Shown in pieces: positions 32,741 to 35,573 of a stretch of 35,573 nucleotides of DNA. How positions within the stretch are numbered: the first letter of the stretch is position 1; each line of letters begins with the position of its first letter. The notes under the pieces are model-generated. The model made no database searches. It was not told the origin of the DNA and worked only from the letters and a program-made list of their open reading frames with translations. A program made the translations under genes and the position numbers. The stretch is from Oscillospiraceae bacterium (lineage in GTDB: Bacteria; Bacillota; Clostridia; Saccharofermentanales; Saccharofermentanaceae), in the NCBI GenBank assembly GCA_900176545.1, contig FWXP01000013.1:1-35573 (forward strand), written 5' to 3'.

Positions 32741-33147
32741 GGACGGATGACTTTATCCGTGAGCTTTGTAAGGCTACGGGAGAAGAATATCAGGATGTAT
32801 ACATAAGAGGAAGAAGGGCAGGTTGGCTCGAAGCTGAAGATGAGCTTTATCCCAATCGTGATATCTCAAGGAAGAATGTTGCCAGAATACTTCATATGTA
32901 CCTCCTTAAGGTCAGGATGGTCCCTGATCTTCCGGATATCTCTCGGGCATCAGCACTTAAAGATCTATACGATTGCAGGATATGTGCCAATCATGTGGCG
33001 CAGGTATATCTTCGCGGCCTTATGGATGCCAAGAACCTCATGAAGGAAGGGGAATTTCTCTGGTTTGACTTAGACGGAGTCGACGAAGATGCTGTTGTTC
33101 TCTCTCAGATAGCCGAAATGAAGGATGTATCCTGCAAAGCCATCTGA
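32737..33147 (+). CDS. Small helical protein coupled to the alpha-galactosidase, SLH-like
   Basis: 136-residue protein beginning in the last codon of the alpha-galactosidase gene (ATGA overlap), so its translation is coupled. A helical repeat pattern around RRAGWLEAEDELYPNRDISRKNVARI, then LYDCRICANHVAQVYLRG, recalls S-layer homology domains (helix, G-W-L/G-I-M turn, D-P/F-P motif, ISR). There is no signal peptide, so a wall role is doubtful. I cannot assign a function; a chaperone or regulator of the enzyme is conceivable. Confidence 0.65.
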   Translation: MRTDDFIRELCKATGEEYQDVYIRGRRAGWLEAEDELYPNRDISRKNVARILHMYLLKVRMVPDLPDISRASALKDLYDCRICANHVAQVYLRGLMDAKNLMKEGEFLWFDLDGVDEDAVVLSQIAEMKDVSCKAI

Positions 33148-33154
33148 ATACTAC

Positions 33155-33173
33155 GTTTGTAACAATGTTACAC
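33155..33173. repeat. 19-bp palindromic element, copy 2
   Basis: Exact copy of the 19 bp at 13708-13726 (palindrome TGTAAC-AAT-GTTACA). Here it lies 8 nt after a stop codon and about 200 bp before the surface-protein gene. Confidence 0.55.
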
Positions 33174-33233
33174 AATTAAATGAAACGTTTTTGTTCCTTC
33201 GATATAAGAATATTGCTCAGAATATGACTGAAC

Positions 33234-33251
33234 TGTTAATGCTCGTTAACA
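33234..33251. promoter_or_regulatory. TGTTAA-6-TTAACA dyad upstream of the surface-protein gene
   Basis: Perfect 6-bp inverted repeat with 6-bp centre in the 229-bp leader region. Possible operator. Confidence 0.35.
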
Positions 33252-33318
33252 TGCCGGGATGAATTAGTAAAGCGAAATGCTGTAAACAAACTATGACGTG
33301 ACATATTGACACATCTCG

Positions 33319-33348
33319 TTGTTTGCGTGGTTTTAGGTTCCCTACAAT
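33319..33348 (+). promoter_or_regulatory. Putative promoter of the surface-protein gene
   Basis: TTGTTT (33319-33324) and TACAAT (33343-33348) are 18 bp apart, 28 nt before the ATG. A TTGACA at 33306-33311 has no matching -10. Confidence 0.4.
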
Positions 33349-33376
33349 GCAAATAAGTTGATTTAGGAGGGAGGCT

Positions 33377-35573
33377 ATGCGTATGAAGACACGTAAACTA
33401 TTGGCACTGATGGTGTCAGCCTCTATGACTTTTAATCTGTTGGGATATGCTGCCGGAGATATAGTATCGGCAGACGAGACTGAAGAAGTCATAACAGAAG
33501 AGGCCCCCGAGAACACAGAAGAAACGGATTCGATCCCCGAAGGATCTGATATCGCAGAAGATGATATCAAACCTGACGAAGAAGTCGAATTAACAGAAGA
33601 GACCACCGAAGAAGTGGTCGAAGAGATCCCTGAAGAGATAGCGGAAGCTATAGTATCAGCTCCCTTTAACCAGGAAGCGGAAGTTGACGGCGTGATCGTA
33701 TCGGTCATCGCCGATGAAGGCGTGTTCCCGGAAGGCGCATACATGAGTGTCGAGCGTGTTGAAAACACGGAGAATTCAGATGTCCTTATCGAAGAGACAC
33801 TTGATGATGATGTCAACATCATATGCACAATGACTTTTGATATCACTATCTATGATAGCGAAGGCAATGAGATCGAACCCGATACAGAGGCAGGAAGTGT
33901 CTATGTTTCTTTCACTGATTCCCTTGTAGCGGATTCCAATCTCGATGTAGATATCTATCACATCACTGACGAGGATGAAGCAATCGCTCTCGATGTCAAT
34001 GTTGAGGATGAGTTGGTCGTAGCTGAGACTGACGGATTCTCTTATTACACATTGGTATTTTCTCGTAATAGTCTTTCGTATGAACTCGAAGGCGATACAA
34101 CAGTTCCGCTTAGTAATATCCTTGATGCTGTCGGTCTTTCCGGCACAGTATCTTCCGTTACATCAAGTAATACTACATTAGTAAGTGCTGAACAGACTAA
34201 CGGAGTTTGGTATGTTACGTCTCATAGAACTTTTACTAATAACAGTACTACATTAACGGTAACAATTGGATCAACTGATTATCCGATCTCTATTACTCCT
34301 CAAAACACTTTTTCGCAGAATAGTCGAAATGATTATATTGCATATGGAATTTCATTAGTATCGTATTCGAATGCTCCTACCGATTATCCCGGGTTTAACG
34401 TTTATGGATTAACATCGAGTGGAAGTCAGATTCTGACTACATATAATAGTCGTGGTTATAGAACTGTAATGCAAGTCGGTGATGGAAACCTAGTCAATTT
34501 TGAGAATTTTGCTTATGGTAAACCATATTCTTCTGATGGAGTTGAATCTTATATTACTGCAGAGATACAAGGTCAGGCTGTATATGTTACCTATCATATA
34601 ACAAATAACAATACAACAGATTCGCAAGTTCAGATCGGTACTTATGGAGATGTTAAAATAGGTACTGATGATCATGCTATCATGACCCCCAATGGAAATG
34701 GTCTGACAATGGTTAGTGGAAAACCAGCGGATAATGGAGCTCGTTTCTACTTGCTTCCGGGTGGTGCTTCATTTGATGCCTTGTGGGTTGGTTGTTCAGG
34801 TACCGGTGGCATCACTAATAGTTACATGCAAGCTCATGTATTTGATAATAGTATAGCCACAAACGATGGTACGCAAGATAGTGCAGTTGCATGGTCTTGG
34901 AATGTTAATGTTCCTGCAGGTCAGACTGTTACCAGAGTAGCTATACTGGCTGTAACTCCTGATGTTCAGACAAAGACTGTTACGTTGAACCTGAACGATG
35001 AATCCGGCAGTACTCAGTCGGTTATTACTATCGGTGATATGGGATTGATCCTTCCCGTAAATGAAGAAGAACGTGATGGTTATGAATTCAGCGGATGGTC
35101 AACTGATCCCGATTCCACTGTAGCAGAATATGCAGATGGAGCTACAGTACCTATCGAAGATATTACTGATGATTTCCAGCTATACGGGGTATGGACTCCT
35201 GAAGGGGCAACTCTTAATGCGGATTCTTATCCTACGGCAGTAGTTGATGCTGAATTTACAGGCAATAATATCGCTCTTGCGAATGCACCTTCTTCGGTTA
35301 ATGTACCTGCCGGTTATACGGTAAAGTACAGCCTTAGCGAGAATGGTCCCTGGAGTGATACTCCTCCTATGGCTTCTCATGCAGGAGACTATACAGTCTA
35401 TTACATGTTCGATGGCGTAGATGATAACCATGCGGATATCACTGATACTTCGTATCACTTCACATCCAATATCGTGGCAACTGCACCTTCAAATTCCCAG
35501 AAGCCTGCGGCTAACAACGGTGCATATGTTGAAGGTGGAAGACCTCTCGTGACTGCACCTTCCACTTCGAATA
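33377..35573 (+). CDS. Secreted surface protein with InlB-type repeat (partial, runs off the end)
   Basis: At least 732 residues, reading frame open to the window end. A signal peptide (about 1-32, cut near VSA-DE) is followed by a long Glu/Thr-rich region (to about residue 90) and a beta-rich domain (about 90-220). A Ser/Thr/Asn-rich beta region (about 225-530) comes next. Then a Listeria-Bacteroides/InlB B-type repeat (about 535-612, with YEFSGWS and FQLYGVW) and an MBG-like beta domain (about 613-700) lead into a Pro/Ser-rich linker. Expected to be exported and attached to the cell wall; the anchor lies outside the window. GGAGG precedes the ATG. Codon use turns AT-rich between about 34050 and 34960. 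Confidence 0.85.
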   Translation, partial: MRMKTRKLLALMVSASMTFNLLGYAAGDIVSADETEEVITEEAPENTEETDSIPEGSDIAEDDIKPDEEVELTEETTEEVVEEIPEEIAEAIVSAPFNQEAEVDGVIVSVIADEGVFPEGAYMSVERVENTENSDVLIEETLDDDVNIICTMTFDITIYDSEGNEIEPDTEAGSVYVSFTDSLVADSNLDVDIYHITDEDEAIALDVNVEDELVVAETDGFSYYTLVFSRNSLSYELEGDTTVPLSNILDAVGLSGTVSSVTSSNTTLVSAEQTNGVWYVTSHRTFTNNSTTLTVTIGSTDYPISITPQNTFSQNSRNDYIAYGISLVSYSNAPTDYPGFNVYGLTSSGSQILTTYNSRGYRTVMQVGDGNLVNFENFAYGKPYSSDGVESYITAEIQGQAVYVTYHITNNNTTDSQVQIGTYGDVKIGTDDHAIMTPNGNGLTMVSGKPADNGARFYLLPGGASFDALWVGCSGTGGITNSYMQAHVFDNSIATNDGTQDSAVAWSWNVNVPAGQTVTRVAILAVTPDVQTKTVTLNLNDESGSTQSVITIGDMGLILPVNEEERDGYEFSGWSTDPDSTVAEYADGATVPIEDITDDFQLYGVWTPEGATLNADSYPTAVVDAEFTGNNIALANAPSSVNVPAGYTVKYSLSENGPWSDTPPMASHAGDYTVYYMFDGVDDNHADITDTSYHFTSNIVATAPSNSQKPAANNGAYVEGGRPLVTAPSTSN

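Overview
The window looks like chromosome from an anaerobic member of the Clostridia (Bacillota). The signs are AGGAGG-type ribosome sites, TTGACA/TATAAT-like promoters, lipoproteins with LASC/LAAC lipoboxes and acidic Thr-rich linkers, tightly spaced operons, and Clostridia-typical families (DUF6273, DUF975, YhfC, TM1586-type nitroreductase). Cytoplasmic GH8 and GH27 glycosidases, a solute-binding-type lipoprotein and a large surface protein suggest a plant-polysaccharide user from gut, rumen or a digester. I cannot name the genus from sequence alone.

Layout. Positions 1-1500 hold an IS110-family element whose flank contains a possible bridge-RNA region. Positions 1562-5521 carry three consecutive lipoprotein genes that share one near-identical signal-peptide cassette, closed by a strong terminator. 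Next come an AraC/GyrI-type regulator, a GNAT acetyltransferase and a PD-(D/E)XK nuclease-like gene. The nuclease gene is bracketed by three 10-bp-phased TTGTCGA repeats upstream and a duplicated 49-nt palindromic GTCTCC/GGAGAC array downstream. On the minus strand, 9896-8032 is a compact operon: a small membrane zinc-ribbon protein, a YhfC-type intramembrane protease, and a MerR regulator that itself ends in the same membrane/zinc-ribbon module. Its promoter has the MerR signature of a 19-bp spacer filled by a dyad.

The middle part holds a lipoprotein, cysteine synthase (minus), a stand-alone LanC-like cyclase with a Cys/Cys-Cys metal site, a PAS-GGDEF-PAS diguanylate cyclase (minus), a three-gene unit ending in a membrane FUSC-like/degenerate HAD fusion, and an OhrR-like redox operon (regulator, nitroreductase, flavodoxin, radical SAM) with a consensus promoter and an overlapping operator. 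After that come a DUF975 membrane protein, an OmpR/HisKA two-component pair, a small Sm-like protein and a Ca2+/Na+ antiporter (minus).

The right part is nutritional: a GH8 reducing-end xylanase, a VUT/YhhQ transporter behind a candidate preQ1 riboswitch, an amidase, a very large solute-binding-like lipoprotein, a truncated RelB/DinJ antitoxin remnant, a GH27 alpha-galactosidase with an inserted carbohydrate-binding-like domain, an overlapping small protein, and a secreted InlB-repeat surface protein that runs off the end.

The best candidates for undescribed biology are the membrane-tethered MerR/YhfC/zinc-ribbon operon, the nuclease locus with its phased and palindromic arrays, the FUSC-HAD fusion lacking HAD catalytic residues, and the orphan LanC-like protein. 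All functional statements are read from sequence motifs only; no database search was run.
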